Shown in pieces: positions 11,194-19,043 of a stretch of 64,000 nt of DNA (position 1 is its first letter; each line of letters begins with the position of its first letter). Under the pieces are notes generated by a model. That model was not told the DNA's origin. It saw nothing but the letters and a program-made list of their open reading frames with translations, and did no database searches. The translations under genes were made by a program, and so were the position numbers. The stretch is taken from positions 62,001-126,000 of the forward strand of contig DAHXOT010000044.1 in assembly GCA_027364735.1 (NCBI GenBank), written 5' to 3'. This stretch comes from Hydrotalea sp. (GTDB lineage: Bacteria > Bacteroidota > Bacteroidia > Chitinophagales > Chitinophagaceae).

Positions 11194-11523
11194 ACAATGT
11201 ATTTAAAATATTAAAGAATAAAAACTAATGGCAGACAACTGCTTGATTACCGAATATCCCTTCCCTTTAAAATTCCATTAATCTTATGTTACATGCGACC
11301 TGCTGTTCATATAGAGCAATACCCATAATTTCAGAACGAATACGAAGGTAATTAAAAGCGATTTATATTCAATGCGATGTCGGTGCAAGTTTGCAGACAG
11401 CCGGTTCGTTGACAGTATTAACTTTTTGTGGGTGGGGGAAATTTTTAAATTCACTTTTTTTCTTAGGTAGAAGATTGCAAGCCCCTTTTATTTTCTGTAT
11501 TGATTTTTCTATCGCATTTTTAA
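11194..11523. other. Non-coding stretch upstream of the C-protein promoter
   Basis: About 330 bp without a supported gene. The - strand frame covering 11369-11656 overlaps the C-protein start and operators and looks like a shadow. The motif CAAGTTTGCAG at 11386 recurs once at 17433, at the other end of the island, which is suggestive but short. Confidence 0.35.
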
Positions 11524-11540
11524 TATTCCAAAACGGCATA
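11524..11540. promoter_or_regulatory. C-protein operator (C-box), promoter-distal copy
   Basis: The 17-bp sequence TATTCCAAAACGGCATA is an imperfect palindrome with half-sites TATTCC and GGCATA around AAAAC. It is the first of two copies in front of the C gene and lies about 38 bp before the likely transcription start. This position fits the activating site of C-protein systems. The same motif recurs at 11559 (inverted) and 14287. Confidence 0.75.
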
Positions 11541-11558
11541 GCCAAATAACCTCTGTAA

Positions 11559-11575
11559 TATTGCGTTTTGGAATA
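11559..11575. promoter_or_regulatory. C-protein operator (C-box), promoter-proximal copy
   Basis: The 17-bp sequence TATTGCGTTTTGGAATA is the same palindrome in inverse orientation (reverse complement TATTCC-AAAAC-GCAATA). Its centre is 35 bp from the first copy and it ends 8 bp before the C start codon at 11584. It overlaps a -7-like element TAATATTG (11556-11563), so binding here would block transcription. Confidence 0.75.
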
Positions 11576-11583
11576 CAAATTTA

Positions 11584-11820
11584 ATGGCGAAAACTTCATA
11601 CATACAAGATAGAAAATCACTTTGTGCTTTGCTTGCCCAAGCAAGAGAAGAAGCAAACCTCACTCAAAAACAAGTTGCTGATACTGGCGTTATCAGTCAA
11701 AGTGAAATTTCAAAAATTGAAAACGGTCAACGAAAAGTTGAGTATGTTGTTCTTTTAAAACTTGCCGAACTGTATGGTAAAAACATCAACTTTTTTATTC
11801 CAATGAAAAAAACAAAATGA
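11584..11820 (+). CDS. Restriction-modification controller (C) protein, XRE/HTH
   Basis: The 78-residue protein is one Cro/CI-type helix-turn-helix domain, the size of known R-M controller proteins. The recognition region reads LTQKQVADTGVISQSEISKIENGQR. C proteins bind paired operators to activate and then limit transcription of themselves and the restriction gene, which delays restriction until the host DNA is methylated. The gene sits 9 bp upstream of the restriction enzyme gene and has two palindromic operator copies in its promoter. This arrangement, with the motif also in front of the methyltransferase, supports the controller role. A plain XRE regulator or antitoxin is the alternative. 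Confidence 0.88.
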   Translation: MAKTSYIQDRKSLCALLAQAREEANLTQKQVADTGVISQSEISKIENGQRKVEYVVLLKLAELYGKNINFFIPMKKTK

Positions 11821-11829
11821 TGCTTTACT

Positions 11830-12528
11830 ATGGCTGGAACTAACACCGAAAAAATTATTACTGGACTCAAAGAAAAAATTCTTGAAGTAGTCAATCCAAA
11901 GTTAGCTGCTATTACAGAAGGAACAACTGATGTTGCGATTGCTTGGAAGAAAATGCAAGATGTCACTGCAACTGAAATACGAAAATTGTTAGCAAAGCAT
12001 TTAACTCAAACAGAAATTTCTTCTCCTACTGCCAAAAGCACTTACCCTGATATTAAGATTGTAAATTCAGAAGGTCAATTTGCAATCGATATAAAGGTGA
12101 ATGAAAATTCAAAAGATCCTTGGTTTGATATGGCTCGCCTTGATACAATGGTGACTGATAGAATTGAAAAGTATGTTGAAGAATGGGAATTCGTAATCAG
12201 ATTTGATAGTAGCAATGGAAAATTTCTCAAAGCATATTTCAATTTATTCAGAGAAGTTGTTGGAATAAGAACTGAATGTAATGGAATAAAATATAGACCT
12301 TATGACGGAAAAGTAAGACCTAAAACTTGGGCTGATTTTGACAACAACAAAGTTTATTGGGAGACAAAAGAAAAATTTCTTGAAGGAATTGAAAGGTCTC
12401 TGAAACATCGTTGGAAAGAAAATATCAAAGCACATTTGGTTCCGAAGTTGTCAGCAAAAGAAAGAGAAGAATTCAAAAAGTTGTTTGACGAAAACGGTGG
12501 TGAGGATTTAGCTTTGTTCGGAGAATAA
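11830..12528 (+). CDS. Type II restriction endonuclease, PD-(D/E)xK fold, EcoRV-like active site
   Basis: The 232-residue protein is of typical type II enzyme size. The catalytic motif is readable: STYPDIKIV with Pro73-Asp74, then FAIDIKV with Asp87-Ile88-Lys89. This PD...DIK pattern closely resembles EcoRV (YPDF...IAIDIK), including the Ile between Asp and Lys. Overall I could not match it to a named enzyme, so the recognition site is unknown. The helical C-terminus (EGIERSLKHRWKENIKAH) may contribute to dimerisation or DNA binding. It follows the C protein by 9 bp and its last 21 bases overlap tail-to-tail with the methyltransferase gene, which identifies it as the restriction partner. Confidence 0.85.
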   Translation: MAGTNTEKIITGLKEKILEVVNPKLAAITEGTTDVAIAWKKMQDVTATEIRKLLAKHLTQTEISSPTAKSTYPDIKIVNSEGQFAIDIKVNENSKDPWFDMARLDTMVTDRIEKYVEEWEFVIRFDSSNGKFLKAYFNLFREVVGIRTECNGIKYRPYDGKVRPKTWADFDNNKVYWETKEKFLEGIERSLKHRWKENIKAHLVPKLSAKEREEFKKLFDENGGEDLALFGE

Positions 12529-14253
12529 ATTATGCGCTTCAATTTTTCTTCTCGTTGCTCCTTGCAATTTATTAAAGTTTCCTTGATAGTGTTCAACTAA
12601 TCCAAAAGTATTTGGAGAAACTTCTTTCAATTCATCTAACGAAAATATTTTGCGATTGTCAAAGCAAAGTGTCATGTATTCTTTTTCAATTTGCTTTCGT
12701 GGAGTTCCGTTTATTTTTTTCTGTGCAATGGATTCTCTTTCGTAATAGAGTAAACCTGTCAAGTCGGTTTGAATATTTGCGAGATTCTTTTCTGCAATGT
12801 CAACATACCTTTTATCAAGTTCTGTGATGATGTAATTTCTATTCAAAAGTTTTGCTCCGATTGCTGTTGTGCCTGAACCTCCGAATGGGTCAAAGATTAA
12901 ATCACCTTCATCAGAAAATATTTTGATGATTCGTTCCATTAGTTTAGTTGGCAACTGACACGGATGTTGGTCTCTGTCTTTCTTGTGTTTTATTCTGTGA
13001 ACATCTCTCCAAACATCAGTAAGCAATTCTTTTTTGTCGTCACCTATTTTTTTTCTTTTTGTGATGCAAGAGTTCCGCAAACAATATTCTCTTGAAGTTA
13101 TTTCTCTAACTGTTTGCAGATTTACTTTTGCGTTGGCTCCTGGTTTACTGAAATAAAGAAGTGAATAATGTGCAGGGAGTAATTTTCCTGCTGGTGTTGA
13201 AAGAGCATCCCACACAATCCAATTTTGGAAAATCATTTTATCAGCCAAAAAATTGAAGTGGTAAACTGACCACTTAGGGATATTTAAAACGAATAATGCC
13301 CCGCCTGGTTTAAGGTTGTTATACATTCCTAAAAGCCACTCGTTGCACCAGTCAATATATTTTCGTTCTTCCAAATCATCTTGGTAAATGGAATAATTTT
13401 TTGCAAGGTTGTATGGTGGGTCTGCAAATGCAACATCAAAAACTCCGTGAGGATTTTTTTGATGCAACTGGTTTAAAAAGTCAATGCAACTTTGATGAAC
13501 AACTTTATTTTTCTCAACCGCAGTGGTTTTTCCATTGAGAGAAATTTTTTGTTCGCTTTCAGGAACTGAAATATTTGCTTTTACTTTTGTTTGGTTTACT
13601 TGCAAAACATTTTTTCCTTCTGAAAGCAAAGCCAAAATTCTTTCTGTCAATGCAACTGGAATGTTGTTCGCTTTCTTTATTGGAGTGTCATTGAAATTCC
13701 AAACATCTGACAATGCACTTCCCAAAGGATTTAACATGTGTTTTTTTCCTCCCCAATCTTTTGTCATGTTTCCACAAGCAATACAATCAGAATAAGGAAC
13801 TCTTACAAACTTTGTATTGATGTCAAAGGGTGTTGTGTTCTTTTTTGATTTTGATTTCAAATACATCAGCAAACCGATGTGAGCATTTGGCAATTCGTTT
13901 TTAATTTCTTCTGCTTTGAACTCACATGAAATCCAATACTTGAAAAGGTATGAATACTCGTCTTGCTTTTTGTCACTCAAATATTCTCCAAAGTAGGAGA
14001 GGTAGTTTGGTAAACCGTAAACGAAAATTAAACCTCCGTCTTTGAGTTGCAAACAACATTTGTCAATCAATAAAATTGTTTGCTGAATAAAATTATCTGC
14101 TTCTCTTATGATTGAATGTTTGCCGATTTGGTCTGCACCAAAATTTGTTTTTAAAATAACTGCATCAAACAAAGTATCAGATTTCAGGGTAGAAAGTTTC
14201 GTTTCCGAAACTTCTGTGAAGTTGGCTAACTGATGCAAAGGATTCTTTTTCAT
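12508..14253 (-). CDS. Type II DNA methyltransferase (beta-group, amino-MTase) with degenerate N-terminal MTase half
   Basis: The 581-residue protein methylates an exocyclic amino group (N6-adenine or N4-cytosine). In the C-terminal half the catalytic motif IV DPPY (278-281) precedes the AdoMet-binding motif I FDPFGGSGTT (454-463), the beta-group order. The N-terminal 220 residues repeat the same architecture in decayed form. FDAVILKTNFGAD (29-41) stands where FDVAFADPPYNLA (272-284) is. LKDGGLIFVYGLPNY parallels LKPGGALFVLNIPKW, and LSDVWNF parallels LTDVWRD. No motif I is present there. The gene is convergent with the restriction enzyme and has a C-box in front. It is last in a row with the GmrSD-like and second methyltransferase genes. 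A tail of about 80 residues follows the catalytic core. Confidence 0.92.
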   Translation of the reverse strand: MKKNPLHQLANFTEVSETKLSTLKSDTLFDAVILKTNFGADQIGKHSIIREADNFIQQTILLIDKCCLQLKDGGLIFVYGLPNYLSYFGEYLSDKKQDEYSYLFKYWISCEFKAEEIKNELPNAHIGLLMYLKSKSKKNTTPFDINTKFVRVPYSDCIACGNMTKDWGGKKHMLNPLGSALSDVWNFNDTPIKKANNIPVALTERILALLSEGKNVLQVNQTKVKANISVPESEQKISLNGKTTAVEKNKVVHQSCIDFLNQLHQKNPHGVFDVAFADPPYNLAKNYSIYQDDLEERKYIDWCNEWLLGMYNNLKPGGALFVLNIPKWSVYHFNFLADKMIFQNWIVWDALSTPAGKLLPAHYSLLYFSKPGANAKVNLQTVREITSREYCLRNSCITKRKKIGDDKKELLTDVWRDVHRIKHKKDRDQHPCQLPTKLMERIIKIFSDEGDLIFDPFGGSGTTAIGAKLLNRNYIITELDKRYVDIAEKNLANIQTDLTGLLYYERESIAQKKINGTPRKQIEKEYMTLCFDNRKIFSLDELKEVSPNTFGLVEHYQGNFNKLQGATRRKIEAHNLFSEQS

Positions 14254-14273
14254 TCTTCTTTTTGTTGTCGGTG

Positions 14274-14281
14274 CAAATATA
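14274..14281 (-). promoter_or_regulatory. -7 promoter element of the R-M methyltransferase gene
   Basis: On the - strand the sequence is TATATTTG, a perfect match to the Bacteroidota -7 consensus TAnnTTTG, 20 bp before the ATG at 14253. The C-box at 14287-14303 lies immediately upstream, between this element and where a -33 element should be. Confidence 0.55.
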
Positions 14282-14286
14282 ACAAA

Positions 14287-14303
14287 TATTCCAAAACGGA
14301 ATA
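14287..14303. promoter_or_regulatory. C-protein operator (C-box) of the methyltransferase promoter
   Basis: TATTCCAAAACGGAATA is the best-formed copy of the motif, with perfectly complementary half-sites TATTCC and GGAATA around AAAAC. It lies 33 bp before the methyltransferase start codon and just upstream of its -7 element. A single site in this position would let the C protein repress the methyltransferase gene, as described for the Esp1396I system. Confidence 0.75.
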
Positions 14304-14321
14304 GTAAAAATTTTTCAACAA

Positions 14322-16016
14322 TTATTTATTCAACTTGAGGTTCCAAGTTTTTACAGCAATATCAGCAAGGAACTCTTGCCTTTTAATAATATTTTCTAAA
14401 CTCCATTCAGAGTATTTTTCTGCTATGTCTTTCGTGATTTGTATATCGGATGTTTTATAAACTTCTACCTTTTTCTCAAAGGATTCACTTTTTAAATCGC
14501 TGTTTTTCTTTTTGGACATTACGGTAAGGTTGCCTAATCTGTTCTTGAACTCTTCAACTTCCTCATTAGAAAAATTTGTCCATTCTCCTTCTTTGGGTTT
14601 CTTTGGTAATATGTGTTCCAAGTCAACAATATTAGGGTCGCTATCAACAATGCACTCTGGTGTTGTTCCTCCTCCTCTATATTGACTTTCAATTGCTCGC
14701 AAATAATATCTGGCAAACTTTTCTTTTCCAACTGTAGCGGTTAATAATTTATCCTTAAATGTTTGGTCAGATGGAATATTTTTTAATGCAGACCTGAAAT
14801 CACTTGAGGTCGTTAATTCACTTTTAAAAACTCGTTTAGCCAATTCTGTATATTCATTTTCCAATGCTCCACCACCAAGAGAGCCAGTAATCAAATTTCT
14901 GACAACCCAAGTTACTATCAACTTTAATGATAACTCAACTTCTTTTTTATTTGTGAACCTTTTTAAAATTGACAATGCTAAAGGTCTGTAAGGTTCAATT
15001 TCTAAGTAGTTTAAAGTTTCAATATACTTTTTGCTATTCTCTGTATGTTCTGCCCAGTATTTGTCATTATGATTGAAGATTGCCAAATATAATTTCGTGT
15101 CGTCATTAAGTTCTTTGACAAAATCCCTTACATCAGTTGCGGATTTCTTTGCGTCACTTATTGCTTTGTAAAGCTCTTTATTCTTTTCTCTTGTAAGTCC
15201 ATATCTTGATGACCAAAAGTGTTTGATGTAAGTTAGAACATTTGCCTCTCCAAGTTCTTCTTCAATTTTTGCGGTCATTTCAATCCACATTACCTGAACC
15301 TCGTCCAAATAATCCGCTGCCCTACTGAATAAGTAATTCTTTAATAAATCTGTTTGAGCAAGTATTAACCCTCTGTCATTTAATGTTTCAAAGAGTGTAA
15401 ACGCATTTGATTCACTCGGAACTATTATTGAAACAACTTTAAGTTTATCGTGAATAAAATCTTTCCAGTTGTGAAGTTGTGCTTCAGATAGAGTTGAAAT
15501 AGCAGTAACTTTTTTCTTAGCGACTTCTTTCGCTTTAATAATTCTATGGTGAGATTCTTTAACGGCTGGCTCTTCACTCTTGTTGTCAATAATAAACTTC
15601 TGAAAAAAGGTTCTGTCTTGATTTCCAAGTTTAAGCTTTCCAACATTTTGTTCATTTCGTGTATCATAATTACTGATATAATCATTTTGAATTGAATTTG
15701 CCGACTGTTCTTTTGCTTTGCTTCTAAAATAATCTCTAACTGCTGATAGAAAAATAACTATAGTTGTGATTCTCTGTTGTCCGTCAACGATTTCCAATTC
15801 ATAAGTTCCTTCTTTTTTTGATAGGACAACAGTTCCCAAAAAATATTCGCTGTCATTGTTGTCAATCGCTTTAGATAAATCGGATAACAATGTTTCAACA
15901 TGTCGGTTGTCTTTATCAGTTTCCCATTTATATGACCTTTGATAGTTGGGAACGGTAAATTGATGTTCCTTTATCAATTTACCAATTCCATTTATCTCAA
16001 ATTTAATTTCACTCAT
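14322..16016 (-). CDS. DUF262 and DUF1524 protein, GmrSD-like nuclease
   Basis: The 564-residue protein has an N-terminal DUF262 (ParB-like NTPase fold) domain with PNYQRSYKW (23-31) and the signature VDGQQRITT (77-85). At the C-terminus is a DUF1524 His-Me/HNH nuclease motif, DLEHILPKK (His about 468), followed by RLGNLTVMSKKKNS. The two-domain order is that of GmrSD and related type IV restriction proteins (also BrxU, SspE), which degrade modified phage DNA with nucleotide-dependent activation. It sits between two DNA methyltransferase genes, 20 bp after the upstream one and 68 bp before the next, so the three are probably one operon. Its position suggests a role in the same defence system; which modification it senses is not known. 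Confidence 0.9.
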   Translation of the reverse strand: MSEIKFEINGIGKLIKEHQFTVPNYQRSYKWETDKDNRHVETLLSDLSKAIDNNDSEYFLGTVVLSKKEGTYELEIVDGQQRITTIVIFLSAVRDYFRSKAKEQSANSIQNDYISNYDTRNEQNVGKLKLGNQDRTFFQKFIIDNKSEEPAVKESHHRIIKAKEVAKKKVTAISTLSEAQLHNWKDFIHDKLKVVSIIVPSESNAFTLFETLNDRGLILAQTDLLKNYLFSRAADYLDEVQVMWIEMTAKIEEELGEANVLTYIKHFWSSRYGLTREKNKELYKAISDAKKSATDVRDFVKELNDDTKLYLAIFNHNDKYWAEHTENSKKYIETLNYLEIEPYRPLALSILKRFTNKKEVELSLKLIVTWVVRNLITGSLGGGALENEYTELAKRVFKSELTTSSDFRSALKNIPSDQTFKDKLLTATVGKEKFARYYLRAIESQYRGGGTTPECIVDSDPNIVDLEHILPKKPKEGEWTNFSNEEVEEFKNRLGNLTVMSKKKNSDLKSESFEKKVEVYKTSDIQITKDIAEKYSEWSLENIIKRQEFLADIAVKTWNLKLNK

Positions 16017-16036
16017 GTGGTTAATTTTTGATGTTG

Positions 16037-17278
16037 TTATTGCTTTTCAAAAAATAATATGTGTTCATCTTTCATTGTATTTCTCATTCCTTTGATTGGC
16101 TTGATAATCGTCTTCACCAATTTCAGTTTATACTTGCTGCCTGATTCAATGATTTTGTCTTCCAAGCGGATGCCTCCTGTTTGGTTAGTGTTTGAACCAA
16201 TTATCATCACGAAATATTTTCCTTTCTTCAAAACTCTGCTGACTTCTTTGCAGTAAGTTTCCATGTCTGCAAAATAATTTTTCAATTTCTCGTCTTTGCT
16301 TTTGCCTTTCAACCCTACCATTTTGTCTCGTAGAATTTTTGTATCAAAACCTAAATATTCCAATTGATCTTTATCGTTCTCTGCATAATCAATTGCAAAA
16401 GAATAAGGTGGCGAAGTGATTACACAATCAACAGAATTTTTTTTCAGTTCAATATCTAATGCTTCAGATTTTTTCAACACTTGAACAACGCCTAAAGTAT
16501 TCGGATTATAATTCGGGTTTGTAATGAGATTAAAAACCGTTTCCTTGTATCGCTTCAAAACTTTTGGAAAAAGTTGTTTGTGAGTTGACTTCTCAACTCG
16601 CTTTGCGTAACCCATTGCATCAAGGAATGCAAGTAATGATAACTGATATACTCTTAATTCTTCGATGCTGAACATTCTTTTCATCTGATAAATTATTCCT
16701 TTCGTGCTGAAAAATTCAAACAGTTCCGTTGGTTTTTCGGTGTGCTTCAACAAAATTTCTTTGTCAATTCGTAACGCTTCAAACTTTGTTGTTGTCATGA
16801 ATTGACAAAACGGACTTACATCAATCGCTAAAGAATTTATTCCCATTAGTGCCGCTTCAACATTCAATGTTCCGCTTCCACACATCGGGTCTAAAATAGT
16901 TTCACTCTTTTTGATTCCCAAAATATTTATCAATCCTTTGATAAGTTGAGGATGAAATTTTCCTCTGTATGGAAACAAACTGTGAGTAGCGTACCCAGTG
17001 GCAAACTGTCCGTTCTCAAAATAGTTTTGAGTTGCTGATGAACGGATGTCAACAAAGGCTTCGGGTTGTTCTGAATAAAGCAAGAAATGATTCGAAGGCT
17101 TACCCTCAAAAGATTTGAAGAATGCTGTGCGTTCTAAGAATTCGCTCTTGTCTATTATTTTTTTTTCAAGATATGCAAGTTCAAGTTCAAATAGTTCTGT
17201 TACAGATGGAAGCAACTCCTCCCCATTATTAAACAGAAGGCTTGTAATTGAATTGGATTTGTAAAATTTTCTTTTCAC
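16037..17278 (-). CDS. Site-specific DNA methyltransferase (N4-cytosine or N6-adenine)
   Basis: The 413-residue protein carries FPYRGKFHPQLI (102-113), AdoMet motif I LDPMCGSGTLNVEA (129-142), and catalytic motif IV ITSPPYSF (287-294). TSPPY is frequent in N4-cytosine enzymes, but N6-adenine is possible. The order motif I then IV differs from the other methyltransferase of the island, so they are unrelated by recent duplication. The start is GTG (17278); no in-frame ATG precedes the conserved part. It is the first gene of the - strand series leading to the GmrSD-like nuclease. Its target site is unknown, and it could serve the nuclease rather than the EcoRV-like enzyme. Confidence 0.88.
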   Translation of the reverse strand: MKRKFYKSNSITSLLFNNGEELLPSVTELFELELAYLEKKIIDKSEFLERTAFFKSFEGKPSNHFLLYSEQPEAFVDIRSSATQNYFENGQFATGYATHSLFPYRGKFHPQLIKGLINILGIKKSETILDPMCGSGTLNVEAALMGINSLAIDVSPFCQFMTTTKFEALRIDKEILLKHTEKPTELFEFFSTKGIIYQMKRMFSIEELRVYQLSLLAFLDAMGYAKRVEKSTHKQLFPKVLKRYKETVFNLITNPNYNPNTLGVVQVLKKSEALDIELKKNSVDCVITSPPYSFAIDYAENDKDQLEYLGFDTKILRDKMVGLKGKSKDEKLKNYFADMETYCKEVSRVLKKGKYFVMIIGSNTNQTGGIRLEDKIIESGSKYKLKLVKTIIKPIKGMRNTMKDEHILFFEKQ

Positions 17279-17629
17279 TGTTCCTTGTGAGAATTATTCA
17301 CTACAAAGTAAGTAAATACAATTGAAGATTTTGCTACGAAACCGAAAAGGCGTTGGAGAAAATACTCTTTCCTTTTTTAGCGTTGGCAAAAAAATCATAC
17401 CGAAACGTTAGCGTTCAAAACGATAAGATTCAAGTTTGCAGGGACTAATAGGGTTGCTGTAACAACAGAGAGCAGCAGCTAACATATTCCAAAAAGAAAT
17501 TTTAAAAAATCGTTACGCCCTTATCTCCAATAAAACAATAATATCTTCTAAAAAACGTTATAAATACTTATTACAGATATTCTTAGTTAGCTATTTCCGT
17601 TTATGAAAACACTTGGAAAAACATTAGTT
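17279..17629. other. 351-bp intergenic region at the right edge of the island
   Basis: Contains the promoters of the leftward methyltransferase and the rightward barrel gene. At 17485-17501 lies TATTCCAAAAAGAAATT, which matches the C-box in its left half and spacer only. No RNA gene or repeat is convincing. Confidence 0.35.
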
Positions 17630-18493
17630 ATGAAATTAAAATTTAAATCTACCACTATATTTTTTACTATTCTCTTTTCAGTATTACATACAGCATTGTA
17701 TGCCAGTTTCCCTATTGGCAAAGGCAGGTGGCTATTATCACCTATGTATAGTTACTATGGCGCAAACAGCTATTGGGATAAATTAAAAGTACTTACTCCC
17801 TACGAAAACGGAAATGGAAAATTTACATCGAATTACTTTGGCGTATATGGCGGATTTGGCGTAGATAAAAATGTAGATTTTATTTTCAACGTTCCATTTG
17901 TAATTCAAACCTATCAAAATGCAACAACCTTAGTTCAAAATGCAAGTATGGGCGATGCAAGTTTGGGTTTTAGCTATTTTTTTAATAACGATAATCCTTA
18001 TAAACATACTTCGCTTAGCGGCTCTTTACTTATTCCTTTATATCAAAACAGTGTAATTAATAACTTACCTGCCAATGTAACCATGCCGTACGTAGGATTT
18101 CAAACTGTTGGGGCTGAAGTTAAATTAGGTTTTTCGGGAACCAATATAAAAACGCTAAAAAATACTTATTACGATGTTGAAGGTGGTATAAGACAATATT
18201 TTAGTGCCAGTGGTCCTACACAAGCTTTTTTTAATGCAACATTCGGTGTACCCCTAGATAATTATTGGAATTTAAAAGCAACACTTAATGGTGTAAATTC
18301 TAATGGAACAACTGGTGCTATTACAAATGTTTATGGATTGAATAGAGATTTTAGCTATTTGCGATTTACATTTGCTGCAGGTTATAAAATATCAAAACAA
18401 ACTTCACTATGGGCAAATGTATTTACAGATATTAGTGGCAGAAATATTGGTGCAGGCCATGGTTTTTCGCTTTTTGCTGTAATTAAATTTTAA
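17630..18493 (+). CDS. Predicted outer-membrane beta-barrel protein (porin/transporter-like)
   Basis: About 287 residues from the ATG at 17630, which gives a compact signal peptide (MKLKFKSTTIFFTILFS...ALYA); an upstream ATG at 17603 would add nine residues to the n-region. The mature protein consists of alternating strands such as GKWLLSPMYSYYG-type GRWLLSPMYSYYG, FTSNYFGVYGGFGV and FTFAAGYKIS, and ends in FSLFAVIKF with a C-terminal Phe. It resembles the phenol-degradation MetA/transporter-like barrels of Bacteroidota. The transported substrate is unknown. It stands alone, 91 bp before mgsA. Confidence 0.7.
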   Translation: MKLKFKSTTIFFTILFSVLHTALYASFPIGKGRWLLSPMYSYYGANSYWDKLKVLTPYENGNGKFTSNYFGVYGGFGVDKNVDFIFNVPFVIQTYQNATTLVQNASMGDASLGFSYFFNNDNPYKHTSLSGSLLIPLYQNSVINNLPANVTMPYVGFQTVGAEVKLGFSGTNIKTLKNTYYDVEGGIRQYFSASGPTQAFFNATFGVPLDNYWNLKATLNGVNSNGTTGAITNVYGLNRDFSYLRFTFAAGYKISKQTSLWANVFTDISGRNIGAGHGFSLFAVIKF

Positions 18494-18584
18494 TCGTCCT
18501 TCTATTTTTAGTTTTTCTATTCTCATTAGTTATAGTTAGTTTCACCCTTACTAATATGTAATACTAATAAACGCCACTACTACC

Positions 18585-19040
18585 ATGAATTATACAAAAA
18601 AAATATTGGGTAAACGCAAACGTATAGCTTTAGTAGCCCATGATCATAAAAAACATGATTTAATGGATTGGGCCAATTTTAATAAAGAAAGTTTAGCCAA
18701 ACATGAGCTATTTGCTACCGGAACTACCGGAAAATTATTAGAAGATGCATTAGATAGACCCGTAAAGAAATTGCTCAGCGGTCCTTTAGGCGGAGATCAG
18801 CAAATAGGCAGTATGATTGCAACAGGAGAAATTGACATAATGATTTTCTTTTGGGATCCTATGGAAGCTCAGCCGCACGATAGTGATGTAAAAGCGTTAC
18901 TAAGAGTATGCGTAGCTTGGAATATTCCAATGGCTTGCGACAGATCTACTGCTGATTTTTTAATGACCTCTCCTTTTATGAACGAAGAATATACTGCCAA
19001 TATTCCCAACTATAACCATTACTTATCTAGAAAAATTTAA
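18585..19040 (+). CDS. mgsA: Methylglyoxal synthase
   Basis: The 151-residue enzyme converts dihydroxyacetone phosphate to methylglyoxal and phosphate, a bypass that relieves phosphosugar stress. Key segments are VAHDHKKHDLM (His and Asp), FATGTTGKLLED (phosphate binding), GPLGGDQQIG with the catalytic Asp, and FFWDPMEAQPHDSDVKALLR. The length is the family norm. The GNAT gene starts 3 bp downstream and is probably co-transcribed. Confidence 0.96.
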   Translation: MNYTKKILGKRKRIALVAHDHKKHDLMDWANFNKESLAKHELFATGTTGKLLEDALDRPVKKLLSGPLGGDQQIGSMIATGEIDIMIFFWDPMEAQPHDSDVKALLRVCVAWNIPMACDRSTADFLMTSPFMNEEYTANIPNYNHYLSRKI

Positions 19041-19043
19041 TAG

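Larger units (their letters stand above)
10921..17278. other. Accessory defence island: C-controlled restriction-modification plus GmrSD-like nuclease
   Basis: This block separates recA from an ordinary barrel/mgsA region. It contains a C protein and restriction enzyme on the + strand (11584-12528). A convergent - strand series of second methyltransferase, DUF262/DUF1524 nuclease and tandem-domain methyltransferase covers 17278-12508. It is bordered on both sides by more than 300 bp of apparently non-coding DNA. No integrase, transposase or convincing terminal repeat is visible. The island composition (restriction enzymes, methyltransferases) is typical of horizontally acquired DNA. Confidence 0.75.

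Noticed and set aside
10764-11250. Similar stretches GCCGACAATTGCTT (about 10774) and GCAGACAACTGCTT (about 11230) as a repeat around the small ORF.
   Set aside because: Short, imperfect, and without inverted ends or target duplications; not enough to call a mobile element.
11369-11656. A 95-residue frame on the - strand over the C-gene promoter.
   Set aside because: It overlaps the operators and the 5' end of the C gene, and its composition is not protein-like.
11386-17443. CAAGTTTGCAG occurs at 11386 and 17433, near both ends of the island, as a possible attachment-site repeat.
   Set aside because: Only 11 bp match, the flanks do not agree, and no integrase or tRNA is near either copy; chance is a fair explanation at this composition.
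17485-17501. A fourth C-box upstream of the second methyltransferase (TATTCCAAAAAGAAATT).
   Set aside because: The right half-site is degenerate and it lies about 207 bp from the GTG start; I keep it as a half-site only.
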